This document shows, one piece after another, positions 9,698-17,866 of a DNA stretch of 64,000 nucleotides. The stretch spans positions 372,001 to 436,000 of the forward strand of contig CAWJPD010000002.1 in the NCBI GenBank assembly GCA_963844635.1, read 5' to 3'. The DNA comes from JAJPKK01 sp963844635. Its GTDB lineage: Bacteria > Pseudomonadota > Alphaproteobacteria > Rhizobiales > Xanthobacteraceae. Each line of letters opens with the position of its first letter. Positions within the stretch are counted from its first letter, which is position 1. The notes under the pieces were generated by a model. It searched no databases and was not told the DNA's origin. It worked only from the letters and a program-made list of their open reading frames with translations. The position numbers were made by a program, and so were the translations under genes.

Positions 9698-11122
9698 ATG
9701 GCTGAGGCGCTGACGCCCGATATATGTGTCATTGGCGCGGGTTCTGAAGCCCTCGCTGCCGCGGCTTCCGCGGCGGCGCTGGGAGTGTCAGTCGTGCTGG
9801 TCGCCACACGCAAACTGGGAGGCGACGGGCTGAATTACGGCAGTGTTCCGTTCCAGTTTCTGGTGGCGGCGGGCAAGCGCGTCTATGCGAGCGCCACCGC
9901 CGATGTGTTCGGCATCAACAATTCTCCCGCGGTAACCTTCGTCGGCACGCGCCAACACGCCCGTCAAGTCATCGCCGCGATTGCAGCAAATGAGACCGTC
10001 GAGCGGTTCACCGGGCTTGGCGTGCAGGTCCTTTCCGGCACAGCGCGCTTTGTCAATCGGACGACCGTCGCCGTAAACGGCGACACCATGGTTAGGGCGC
10101 AGCGCTTCGTCATCGCCACCGGTTCAGCGCCGGCTATACCGGCCATTGCCGGGCTCTCCGAAGCCTCGCATTTCACCAGCGAAACGATTTTCAATCTCGC
10201 CGAGCCCCCGTCGCATCTTGCGGTTATCGGGGGTGATGCCGCGGGGCTGGCGCTTGCTCAGGCATTTCGCCGGCTCGGCTCTCAGGTCAGCGTCATCGAG
10301 CAAGGCCAGCTCTTGGCTGACGAGGACGGCGAGTGCGCCGCCGTGGTGGTCGAGGCCATCGCTGCAGAAGGCGTAGCCTTTCTTCTTGGCAGCAGCGTCA
10401 CCTCGGTGCGGCAGGCCGATGGCCGAATCGATCTCGCGGTCATGCGGGGCGAGGTCGAAGAGATCGTCTCGGCCAGTCATGTGCTGGTGGCCGCAGGCCG
10501 GGTGCCAAGGTTGGACGGTCTCGATCTCGAAGAAGGCCGCGTCCGCTATCGTCCGGGCGGCATCGTCGTGAACCGCGCGTTGCGGACAAGCAATCATCGC
10601 GTCTACGCGATCGGCGACGCGGCCGGGGGCCCATTGCTCCCGCATGTGGCCAATTATCACGCCGGGCTGGTGGTGCGAAATGCACTGTTCCGCTCGCCCA
10701 CCAAGGTACGCTACAATGTTATTCCCCGGGTGATCCATACCGACCCGGAACTCGCCCATGTCGGGATTACCGATGTCGAGGCAAAACGACGACGCTATTC
10801 GATCCGCGTCCTGCGCTGGCCGTATCGCGAGAACAACCGCGCGCAGGCCGAGCGCATGCTGCGCGGCCATGTGAAGGTCGTGACCGCCCGGAACGGCCGC
10901 ATCCTCGGTGTGACGATTGTCGGTGCGCAGGCGGGCGAACTGCTGGCGCCATGGACCCTGGCGATGGAGCGCGGCCTCGACATCCGGGCAATGGCGGGCG
11001 TCATGGCGCCGGCGTCCACTCTCAGCGAGATCAACCGCCATGCTGCCATGATCTTCCTGTCCAATGGCGCGGAAAAGTCTGCGGCACAGCGGTTGATCCG
11101 GTGGGTGCGGCGTTTGCGGTGA
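9698..11122 (+). CDS. FAD-dependent pyridine nucleotide-disulfide oxidoreductase homologue lacking the redox cysteines
   Basis: 474-residue flavoprotein of the dihydrolipoamide dehydrogenase/mercuric reductase type. It has the FAD motif ICVIGAGSEALA (residues 9-20), the NAD(P)-binding motif VIGGDAAGLALAQAF, the second FAD motif RVYAIGDAAGG and a C-terminal dimerisation domain. The redox-active CxxxxC motif, normally GGxCLNxGCxPSK, here reads GGDGLNYGSVPFQ, with Gly44 and Ser49 in place of the cysteines. The C-terminal HPT(L)SE motif is also altered, to APASTLSE. Classical disulfide chemistry is therefore unlikely. The ATG at 9698 is preferred over 9689 because GAGGG lies at a better distance. 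The gene ends 19 bp before the sensor kinase. Confidence 0.88.
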   Translation: MAEALTPDICVIGAGSEALAAAASAAALGVSVVLVATRKLGGDGLNYGSVPFQFLVAAGKRVYASATADVFGINNSPAVTFVGTRQHARQVIAAIAANETVERFTGLGVQVLSGTARFVNRTTVAVNGDTMVRAQRFVIATGSAPAIPAIAGLSEASHFTSETIFNLAEPPSHLAVIGGDAAGLALAQAFRRLGSQVSVIEQGQLLADEDGECAAVVVEAIAAEGVAFLLGSSVTSVRQADGRIDLAVMRGEVEEIVSASHVLVAAGRVPRLDGLDLEEGRVRYRPGGIVVNRALRTSNHRVYAIGDAAGGPLLPHVANYHAGLVVRNALFRSPTKVRYNVIPRVIHTDPELAHVGITDVEAKRRRYSIRVLRWPYRENNRAQAERMLRGHVKVVTARNGRILGVTIVGAQAGELLAPWTLAMERGLDIRAMAGVMAPASTLSEINRHAAMIFLSNGAEKSAAQRLIRWVRRLR

Positions 11123-11141
11123 TCGAGATCGGGGTTGAGAA

Positions 11142-12635
11142 TTGAAACGGGACACGCCCGCCGACACTCGCGACCCGGGTCGCGCCCCGGGCACTCCGTC
11201 GTCGAGGCGGTGGCTCCATTTCGGCCTGTCAGCACAGCTTTTGGTACTGACGGTGCTGTTCGTGATGTTCGCTCAGGTCTGCATCTACGTTCCTTCGATC
11301 GCCAATTATCGGATCGGCTGGATCAACGAGAGGCTGAGCGCCGCGCACACCGCCGCGCTGGTGTTCGAGGCCGCGCCGGACGTGCCGGACAGCCTTGCCA
11401 ATCAGATCCTCGACAGCATCGGGGCGCGCGCCCTCGCGATGAAGATCGGGCATCAGCGCCGCCTGCTCGCTACCATCGAAATGCCGGGCGAAGTCGTCCA
11501 GGACGTCGATGTCCGCGATGTCGCGCCGGTGCATTCGATCGTCGAAGCGTTCCGTACGCTGTTGTTTGCCAACAACAACGACCTGCTGCGGGCAGACGGA
11601 CCGGCGCCGATGGGCGGCGAATTCGTCGAGATCGTCATTCCGGAAGGCCCGCTCAGGCAGGCCATGTGGGACTATTCCCGAAACGTACTGCTGCTGTCGA
11701 TTGCGATCTCTGCGATCACCGCGGCGCTCGTTTATTTCGCGTTGCATTACCGGTTCGTACGCCCGCTTTATCGGCTCAACGCGAACATGATGGCGTTCCG
11801 CGCCGACCCCGAAGATCCCGCGCGCATCCTCGCGGCCTCGCAGCGGCCGGACGAGATCGGCATTGTCGAGCGTGAACTCGCGGTGATGCAGCGCGACCTT
11901 GTCTCGATGCTGCAGCAGAAGACGCGGCTCGCCGCGCTTGGGCTCGCAGTATCGAAGATCAATCACGACCTGCGCAACCTGCTGGCGTCGGCGCAACTGT
12001 TCTCCGACCGCCTGGCTCGGCTGCCCGATCCCCAAGTGCAGCGCTTCGCCCCGAAGCTGATGCGCGCCCTCGAACGTGCGATCGATTTCTGCCAGTCCAC
12101 CATTTCCTATGGCCGCGCGCAGGAAGCGACTCCCGATCGCCGCCCGGTGCCGTTGTCGGAGCTCGTCGAGGAAGTGCGCGATACCCTCGGCCTTCAAGCC
12201 GATTCGCCGATTGGCTGGATCACCGCAATCGAACGTGGCCTTGCCGTGGATGCAGATCGCGACCAACTGCTACGCGTCCTGGTCAATCTCTGCCGCAACG
12301 CGATGCAGGCGCTGGAGGCGCGCAGTCCGAACAATCCCTCGCGCGATCAGATCCGCATCAGCGGCCGGCGTGAGGGCACGGTTGTCGTGATCGAGGTCGC
12401 CGACACGGGGCCGGGTCTTAACGACCGGGCGCGGAAGCATCTGTTCGAGGCATTCCAGGGGTCGACCCGCACCGGCGGCGCAGGCTTGGGCCTCGCGATC
12501 GCGGCCGAACTGGTCGGCGCCCATGGCGGCGAACTCACTCTGGTCGAGGGTACGATTGGCGCAACATTCCGGCTGAAGATCCCGGATCGGCCGATCTCCT
12601 TGCAGGTCCGCCGCGACGAGCGTGCGCGCGCCTGA
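11142..12635 (+). CDS. Membrane sensor histidine kinase with HAMP domain
   Basis: 497-residue kinase: transmembrane segment at about residues 28-50, periplasmic sensor region, second transmembrane segment at about 180-200, HAMP linker, then the catalytic core. The phosphoacceptor box is KINHDLRNLL. The ATPase has N box LVNLCRNAMQALE, G1 DTGPGL and G2 GGAGLGLAIA. The start is the TTG at 11142, 19 bp after the oxidoreductase stop, so the two genes are probably co-transcribed. No response-regulator gene lies next to it, so its partner must be elsewhere; the signal is unknown. Confidence 0.88.
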   Translation: MKRDTPADTRDPGRAPGTPSSRRWLHFGLSAQLLVLTVLFVMFAQVCIYVPSIANYRIGWINERLSAAHTAALVFEAAPDVPDSLANQILDSIGARALAMKIGHQRRLLATIEMPGEVVQDVDVRDVAPVHSIVEAFRTLLFANNNDLLRADGPAPMGGEFVEIVIPEGPLRQAMWDYSRNVLLLSIAISAITAALVYFALHYRFVRPLYRLNANMMAFRADPEDPARILAASQRPDEIGIVERELAVMQRDLVSMLQQKTRLAALGLAVSKINHDLRNLLASAQLFSDRLARLPDPQVQRFAPKLMRALERAIDFCQSTISYGRAQEATPDRRPVPLSELVEEVRDTLGLQADSPIGWITAIERGLAVDADRDQLLRVLVNLCRNAMQALEARSPNNPSRDQIRISGRREGTVVVIEVADTGPGLNDRARKHLFEAFQGSTRTGGAGLGLAIAAELVGAHGGELTLVEGTIGATFRLKIPDRPISLQVRRDERARA

Positions 12636-12779
12636 ATGCGACGCCCGGCCAAAGGGGACATGCGGCACCAACGCTTCTCAGGCCGTAAGCCGGCCGATAC
12701 TCTGACGCGCATTGAGAGCTTGTTTCACATCGGAGGAAGCGCCCGGCAGCTTGCGAGCCGGCGCGCGAAAGGAGGAAGC

Positions 12780-13421
12780 ATGAAATATCGGTTCACGATT
12801 GCGCTCGCGGGCGCCGTAGTTGCGCTGCCGCTCGCGGCCGCCGCGCAGGAACGATTCCCTCCTCTCAAACCGGATCAGTTGAACGCCGAACAGAAGGCCT
12901 ATGTCGAGAACCTTCAGAAGCCGCCGCGCAATAACACCACGGCTTTGCAGAACCCTCCATTCAGGGTCTACATGCGCAGTCCCGAACTTGCCGGCAAACT
13001 CGAGGCTGTGTCGGATTACGTGCGCTGGGAAACCGGCCTGCCGCCCCGGCTCACCGAACTCGCGATCCTGATCACGGCACGGCAATGGTCGAACCAATGG
13101 ATCTGGCGTGGCCACTACCGGGCGGCCGTCCGCGGCGGCCTCGACCCGAGCGTCGGCGCCGATCTCGCAGCCGGCAAGCGCCCCGAAAAAATGAAAGAGG
13201 ACGAGACGATCCTCTACAATTACGCGATGGAAATGTATCGGGACAGAGCAGTGTCGGACGCCAATTATGCTGCGGCCGTGAAGCAGTTCGGCGAGAAGGG
13301 CTTGATCGATCTCGTCGCCACCATGGGCTATTACGATACCGTCGCGATGACGCTGATCAGCGCCAAGGCGGTGGCGCCGAAGGAAGACGACGTCCCGCAA
13401 CTTGCGGCGCTGCCGAAATAA
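12780..13421 (+). CDS. Exported carboxymuconolactone decarboxylase-like (AhpD-fold) protein
   Basis: 213 residues with a Sec signal peptide (MKYRFTIALAGAVVALPLAA, cleavage near AAAQE). The mature part resembles the carboxymuconolactone decarboxylase family: LPPRLTELAILITARQWSNQ followed by the histidine segment IWRGHYRAAVRGG. The CxxC of AhpD-type enzymes is absent, so peroxidase-type chemistry is unlikely. The ATG at 12780 follows a strong ribosome-binding site (aaaggaggaa). The function of exported members is unknown. Confidence 0.8.
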   Translation: MKYRFTIALAGAVVALPLAAAAQERFPPLKPDQLNAEQKAYVENLQKPPRNNTTALQNPPFRVYMRSPELAGKLEAVSDYVRWETGLPPRLTELAILITARQWSNQWIWRGHYRAAVRGGLDPSVGADLAAGKRPEKMKEDETILYNYAMEMYRDRAVSDANYAAAVKQFGEKGLIDLVATMGYYDTVAMTLISAKAVAPKEDDVPQLAALPK

Positions 13422-13475
13422 TTGCAACCGATCGGCTGCGCATCAACATGCCGGCGCATTCGCTACCGCCGGCCC

Positions 13476-14615
13476 TCACCACAGGTTGTCGGACGCGATG
13501 CGGGCGCCGTCCGCCAACGCTGCCAGCTTGAGCCAGGCGACCTGCGGGTCGCAACCCGACCAGCCGACGAAGGTGCCAAATCCGCAGTCGGTCCCTGCGA
13601 CGACGTTCTCCTTGCCGACCAGTCCCGCGAATCGCTCGATGCGCTGGGCCACCAGCCGGGGGTGCTCGACGTGATTGGTGAGCGTATCGATGACGCCCGG
13701 GACAATTCCTTTGCCGGCCGGGAGCTTGATCTCCTTCCAGACCTCCCATTCGTGCTCGTGGCGAGGGTTGGCCGCCTCGAAATAGATCCAGGAGGGGCGT
13801 GCTTTCAGCACGGGCTCGATGATTTCGCGCAGCTCGACGTCGTGGTGATGTGGTCCTGGGTAATTGCCCCAGCACAAATGGAGGCGCATGCGGTCGGGCG
13901 GCAAATCCCGCGTCGCCTCGTTCAACACCTCGATCGCCTTCGGAACGTGGGTCTTGATGTCCAGCGGACCGCTCGATGAATTGTGTCCGTGGCCGCACAT
14001 GGCAAGGTCGGGCGAATCCAGCTGAAGATTGAAGCCGGCCGCGATGATCGCGGTGTATTCTTCGCGCAGCGCCTTCGCCAGCGCTTCGAGATAGGCGTCG
14101 CCGGTCGGATAGTGACGATTACCGAATTGCCAGAACATATGGCTCGGCGTCACCGCGCAAATGAAAGCGCTCTCAGGGTCGCGGCAGTCGAGCGCTGCTG
14201 TGAAATTCGCGATGTCGCGTTGCGGCGCCTCGTGGTCGCGGACCTGGACAGGGCCGATCGCGACCGGCGACCAGATGTGCCGCGAGGCCTCGGAGGAGAA
14301 CTGCCGCTGCGCAAGCCCCGGCACGTCGGCCATGTCTTGCGCAAAAAACTGGCCGCGGTCCCCGAAGCCGGTGAAGCGCTGGCAGGCATAATTGCTGAAC
14401 CCGGGCTTGCTCATCTCGCCGTCGCTGACGACATCAATGCCAGCCGCGAGCTGCTTTTTCACCACCTCGGCTACGGCTTCCCTGACGCGAGTGGCGAGCT
14501 TGTCCTCGTCGACTGCCTTGTTGTCGATCTTGTCGAACATCATCCGCACGAGGTCTTCCGGACGCGGCAGGCTCCCGGCGTGGGTGGTGAGAATGCGTTC
14601 CGTGCTTCGCTTCAT
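13476..14615 (-). CDS. Cobalamin-independent methionine synthase (MetE) C-terminal-domain-like protein
   Basis: 379 residues resembling the zinc-dependent catalytic barrel of MetE and the related epoxyalkane:coenzyme M transferases. The N-terminus ILTTHAGSLPRPEDL is typical of this short subfamily; GIDVVSDGEMSKPGF and the histidine/cysteine motif LHLCWGNYPGPHH are likely zinc or substrate contacts, with GTDCGFGTF near the C-terminus as the last metal-ligand region. ATG 14615 is chosen over upstream codons because gggaggcg precedes it. It is probably co-transcribed with the 2-hydroxyacid dehydrogenase 34 bp upstream. The substrate is unknown; it is unlikely to be a full methionine synthase because the N-terminal half is missing. 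Confidence 0.85.
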   Translation of the reverse strand: MKRSTERILTTHAGSLPRPEDLVRMMFDKIDNKAVDEDKLATRVREAVAEVVKKQLAAGIDVVSDGEMSKPGFSNYACQRFTGFGDRGQFFAQDMADVPGLAQRQFSSEASRHIWSPVAIGPVQVRDHEAPQRDIANFTAALDCRDPESAFICAVTPSHMFWQFGNRHYPTGDAYLEALAKALREEYTAIIAAGFNLQLDSPDLAMCGHGHNSSSGPLDIKTHVPKAIEVLNEATRDLPPDRMRLHLCWGNYPGPHHHDVELREIIEPVLKARPSWIYFEAANPRHEHEWEVWKEIKLPAGKGIVPGVIDTLTNHVEHPRLVAQRIERFAGLVGKENVVAGTDCGFGTFVGWSGCDPQVAWLKLAALADGARIASDNLW

Positions 14616-14649
14616 TGCTGTCGCCTCCCAATTTTTTAACGCGATTTCG

Positions 14650-15780
14650 TCAAACCGACCCTTCACCAGGCAACGCGCCGTCTCGTTTCACGATGGCGTG
14701 CCACAGATTGAGGCACAAGGTCTCGACATCATGCAGCGCATTGGCGCGCGCGCCCACCGCGGTGTGCGGCATCAGGATGACATCGCCGCCGCGAAATTTC
14801 AGGAGCGGTTCGGCAGGTTCCGCGGGTTCGTTGTAAAGCACATCAAGGCCCAGGCCGCCGAGCCGGCCGGCGGCAAGTGCTTCGATGAGCGCGTCGCGAT
14901 CGAGGAGATCGGGGCGGGCCACGTCGACAAGAACGGCGCCCGGCTTCATGCGGGCAAATTCCTTGGCGCCGATCATGCCGCGGGTTGTCTCGTTCAGCGG
15001 CAATTGGACGACGAGGAAGTCCGCGGCGGCCAGCACGTCGTCGAGCGGCAGGTAGCGGGCGCCGAACGAGGCTTCCAGTCCGGCGGGAAGCCGCGTGCGC
15101 TGATAATAGGCAAGCTCCATCTCGAAAGCGTGCGCCCGCCGCGCCAGTTCGCGCCCGACTTCGCCCATGCCCAAAATGCCGAGCGTCGACCCCATCAGCG
15201 TTTTCAGGCCGGTGATGCCGGCGTAATTCGAGTAGCCGATATAACCGGGACGCCGCTGCCTGATGTTCAATCCTGTGGCGCGCAGCCCGGATTCCTCGAC
15301 AATGCCGTTAAACGCACCAATGCGTTTGGCGAGCGCGATCATCAGCGCGAATGCCTGCTCGGCTACCGCGACATTCACCCGGCGACGCAGCGTCGCCACC
15401 GCAACCCCGCGATCGCGGCAAGCCCCGAGATCGATGTTCGAGGTGATGGTGCCATATTTGTGCACGATCGCGAGGCGTTGCGATCCGCCGCGGTCTGTCG
15501 CATCGAGGCTTTCGGCGGTGACGCGAAGGCTCTCGACCACCACGCCTTCGGCATTCGCCATTTGCGCGGTAAGTTCGTCTTCGTCGGCTGCGAACACGAT
15601 TTCTGCCGGATAGAGGCCAGGAATTCTTTTTTGCAACCGCCGGCACCAGCCGGGAAAATCCGGTTCGTCATGGGCAAAGAACTCTTCGACCGCCCGGCAA
15701 TGCGGGTCGGGTGTCGTCGGATCGAGCACGACCGCCAAGACCTTCAGGAAATGGTCTTCTTCAACCACGATCCGGGTCAT
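14650..15780 (-). CDS. D-isomer-specific 2-hydroxyacid dehydrogenase family protein
   Basis: 376-residue NAD-dependent dehydrogenase. The Rossmann motif is LGILGMGEVGRELARRA. The catalytic triad positions are Arg in VLVDVARPDLLD (usually NxARG), Glu in LDVLYNEP and His in LMPHTAVGAR. The substrate-binding domain is larger than in minimal members. It lies upstream of the MetE-like gene on the same strand, suggesting a shared pathway, perhaps degradation of a small hydroxy or sulfur compound, but the sequence does not show the substrate. Confidence 0.85.
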   Translation of the reverse strand: MTRIVVEEDHFLKVLAVVLDPTTPDPHCRAVEEFFAHDEPDFPGWCRRLQKRIPGLYPAEIVFAADEDELTAQMANAEGVVVESLRVTAESLDATDRGGSQRLAIVHKYGTITSNIDLGACRDRGVAVATLRRRVNVAVAEQAFALMIALAKRIGAFNGIVEESGLRATGLNIRQRRPGYIGYSNYAGITGLKTLMGSTLGILGMGEVGRELARRAHAFEMELAYYQRTRLPAGLEASFGARYLPLDDVLAAADFLVVQLPLNETTRGMIGAKEFARMKPGAVLVDVARPDLLDRDALIEALAAGRLGGLGLDVLYNEPAEPAEPLLKFRGGDVILMPHTAVGARANALHDVETLCLNLWHAIVKRDGALPGEGSV

Positions 15781-16094
15781 CGCGCGGTCAGCCTTTATTG
15801 TGGAATTGCGCTATTGAAGTCGGCGCGCAGGTCAGTCGCTGCTTCTATACACGAAGGCGAAAAGCAATGTCTCGCGCGCCTGCTCCATGGCGAATGGCTG
15901 CATGCCGGCCAATGACGGCGCTTGATCGTGATCCTTGGCATTCGCCCGCGAGGGGCGACGGTCGCGGAAAGAACATCGCCTCGTTCGACGGAAGCCGGAC
16001 GAACCTATGCGTAAAAGATTTTAAACCAAACTTTTGAGCCGCAGGTTTTTCGCACTGGACAGATTGTGAATCAGGTCACGGTCCGCACGCCGCA

Positions 16095-16361
16095 TCAATT
16101 CGTTCTCCGGGAACGAATCGCGTCACCTGCCATTCGCCGCACGAAGTTACTAACGCATCAATTCGTTCTCGGGAACGAATCGCGTCATATCACGCACCAC
16201 CTCACGTAGCTCATTGCATCGACTTGCCGTATCGATTCGTTCTCCGGGAACGAATCGCGTCACCTTCCATTCGCCGCACGAAGTTACTAACGGATCAATT
16301 CGTTCTCGGGAGCCAATCTATCAAATCCGGGGGCGTAGCAATTCGTTCTCCCGGAACGAAT
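16095..16361. repeat. Array of five ~20 bp palindromes, partly tandemly duplicated
   Basis: Five copies with arms ATTCGTTC and GAACGAAT around a 4-5 bp GC loop, at 16098-16118, 16161-16180, 16235-16255, 16298-16317 (right arm decayed) and 16341-16361. Copies 1 and 3 have loop TCCGG, copies 2 and 4 have TCGG, and copy 5 has TCCCG. Copies 1-2 and 3-4 lie in a direct repeat of about 90 bp (start-to-start 137 bp) that also carries CATTCGCCGCACGAAGTTAC between palindromes. The outer flank CGCGTCAC or CGCGTCA recurs after copies 1-3. There are no cas genes and the spacers are themselves repeated. Confidence 0.9.
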
Positions 16362-16472
16362 CGCGTTGCCTAAATCACAACAGCGAAATTCCTTTGCCGC
16401 AAGTTAAACGAGGCCCGTTGAGAAGGTCAGGCTGGCTTAGCTGGAGCAACATCCGTTGGAATCAAATCGATC

Positions 16473-16535
16473 GTAGGGTGGGCAACGCGCTTACACGACC
16501 ATGCCACCTGTACAACAAATAGACGCGTTGCCCAC
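16473..16535. repeat. REP-like inverted repeat with GTAG head
   Basis: GTAGGGTGGGCAACGCG on the left is matched by CGCGTTGCCCAC on the right, separated by about 35 bp. The GTAG head and GTGGGCAA core resemble the REP elements around the RAYT gene at 40 kb, with AACGCG in place of AAATCGCC. Confidence 0.7.
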
Positions 16536-16567
16536 GCTGTCGGAGCTATGAAAAATTGGCCGACCGC

Positions 16568-16636
16568 GTGGGCAAAATCGCCACTGAGAGTCTCGGGCCG
16601 ATGAAAGGGAGGTGGAGGGCGATTTTGCCCACCTAC
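16568..16636. repeat. REP-like inverted repeat (GTGGGCAAAATCGCC type)
   Basis: GTGGGCAAAATCGCC at 16568-16582 pairs with GGCGATTTTGCCCAC at 16618-16632, ending in CTAC (GTAG on the opposite strand). It belongs to the same family as the elements at 39967, 40616 and 40871. Confidence 0.8.
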
Positions 16637-16672
16637 GCACGGCGCTTCGTGGGGAGCCCTGACGCATCCCGT

Positions 16673-16924
16673 TCAGTGCTTCTGTGCCTCAACGAGGTAG
16701 CCTTCGATTGTCTCTTCACCCAAGGCCTTACAGGCTTCGAGGCGATGCAATCCGTGTACGAGGACAAAACGGTCACCGTCGCGGCGCACTAAAATCGGCG
16801 TCTGCTGACCGGCTTGGAGCATGCTCTCCGCGATCGCTTGGACGGTCTCCGACTTGAGAGTGGCCCGGCGCTTCACCGGCACGTAGATGCTCGCAACGGC
16901 AAATCTTTCTCGCCTCAGCATCAT
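16673..16924 (-). CDS. Small stand-alone ParB/sulfiredoxin-fold domain protein
   Basis: 83 residues matching the N-terminal half of the ParB-like nuclease (ParB/Srx) fold: I.VP.KRRATLKSETVQAIAES, QQTPILVRRDGDRFVLVHGL and HRLEACKALGEETIEGYLVE. The GLHRLEA motif corresponds to the ParB box II GxRR/GHRRxxA. It has no helix-turn-helix or dimerisation domain, so it is not a chromosomal ParB. Such proteins are often linked to plasmid, phage or ATP-dependent regulatory functions; this role is unknown. A dispersed repeat lies directly upstream and the palindrome array about 300 bp downstream. Confidence 0.75.
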   Translation of the reverse strand: MMLRRERFAVASIYVPVKRRATLKSETVQAIAESMLQAGQQTPILVRRDGDRFVLVHGLHRLEACKALGEETIEGYLVEAQKH

Positions 16925-16934
16925 CGCTACCCCT

Positions 16935-17035
16935 AGAGCGGGATGCGTTCAGTTTGAATCGCCTCCCGCTCGATTATCATTGATTTTGCGCATGATCTTG
17001 TCCGAAAAGTCTGCAACTTTACTGGATCATGCGCT
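16935..17035 (+). repeat. Dispersed ~100 bp intergenic repeat, copy B
   Basis: A well-conserved copy: AGAGCGGGATGCGTTCAGTT, then GAATCGCCTCCCGCTC (which pairs with the start to form a hairpin), then GCGCATGATCTTGTCCGAAA and CTGGATCATGCGCT (a second imperfect hairpin). It sits between the ParB-fold gene and the next gene. Confidence 0.9.
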
Positions 17036-17221
17036 GACAAACCATTCCAACTCTCCGCCTCGCACAGCACGATCATGATGCTACCACAACGACGCGCCGA
17101 AGCGACAGGAAGCCGCTTGCTTTTGCTGGTCAGGCGCAGCAATTTGATCACCGCGTGAGGAAATTTGACCAATCGCCTACGGCGATCGCCCGTGGCGTAT
17201 CGACTAGGCTTGGAGGCATCC

Positions 17222-17818
17222 GTGAAGATCGCTCTTGCTGCTGCATTGTCAGTAGGCATCGTGCCTGCCGGTGCACGGGCTGCCGACGTGGCTTCACCCT
17301 CGGCGCCCGCCCACATTCAAAATCTTCAAGGTTGTTTCCGCGTTTCCTATCGATTTGTCGAAGATGGAAGGCATGATTACGAGATCAAAGACGCCCTCGA
17401 ATGGATCACGTTGAAAGGACAGCCCGGGGCATATCTTATCCAGCATTATGGCTTGTATGGCAGCGAGATCATTGAGCACTTCAACGAAGCATGGTCGCCG
17501 CTGGGTGATGGACGCTGGCGGCAGGAGGTGGGACCGTCCCGGTACACCTGCATTTCAGAGGTCCGGTCAGGACAGTTGCATTGCTCGTCGACTGCCGCCC
17601 CGAAACCCATCCGTGACGCGCGGCGCATCGACTACGATGTCCTTAACCGCGTCTCCACCATTCAGATCACGCCAAAGGGTTGGGTCCAAAGCGAAGTGAA
17701 CGACAAGGTCACGAAAGCGGGCCAAGTCGTTGCCACCGAAGTCGGCTGGGTTGAATACCGCCGCACCGCCGATGACTCACCGTGCGAGACTGCCAAGAAG
17801 CTTTTCCCCAACGAATGA
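17222..17818 (+). CDS. Exported protein, probably DUF6607-like
   Basis: 198 residues beginning with a clear signal peptide (MKIALAAALSVGIVPAGARA). The mature part starts IQNLQGCFRVSYRFVEDGRH and continues through LIQHYG...IEHFNEAWSPLGDG and WRQEVGPSRYTCISEVRSG. The pattern of a leading GC(F/Y).V.(F/Y) strand and a central HFxxxW segment resembles DUF6607 proteins, though I am not certain. GTG 17222 is preferred over the in-frame ATG at 17165 because GGAGG lies 9 bp upstream and the signal peptide starts cleanly there. Function unknown. Confidence 0.7.
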   Translation: MKIALAAALSVGIVPAGARAADVASPSAPAHIQNLQGCFRVSYRFVEDGRHDYEIKDALEWITLKGQPGAYLIQHYGLYGSEIIEHFNEAWSPLGDGRWRQEVGPSRYTCISEVRSGQLHCSSTAAPKPIRDARRIDYDVLNRVSTIQITPKGWVQSEVNDKVTKAGQVVATEVGWVEYRRTADDSPCETAKKLFPNE

Positions 17819-17866
17819 AAATGGGTGTCGAGGTCGCACCGCGGCGCCGACTTCCTCGGACCGTCA

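Larger units (their letters stand above)
15781..16672. other. Gene-poor region with palindrome array and inverted repeats
   Basis: Nearly 900 bp without a supportable gene. 15781-16090 shows no recognisable feature beyond the 5' flank of the dehydrogenase gene. 16095-16361 is an array of five palindromes and 16473-16636 holds two REP-like inverted repeats (each listed separately). Local base composition is lower in GC than the neighbouring genes. Confidence 0.6.

Noticed and set aside
16098..16118. LexA (SOS) operator
   Set aside because: The alphaproteobacterial SOS box is a direct repeat (GTTC-N7-GTTC), whereas these are inverted GTTC..GAAC palindromes in a non-promoter array.
16095..16361. 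Possible CRISPR array (regular palindromes with ~42 bp spacers)
   Set aside because: The spacers are themselves direct repeats, one palindrome is decayed, spacing is uneven (42, 54, 42, 23 bp), and no cas genes occur in the window.
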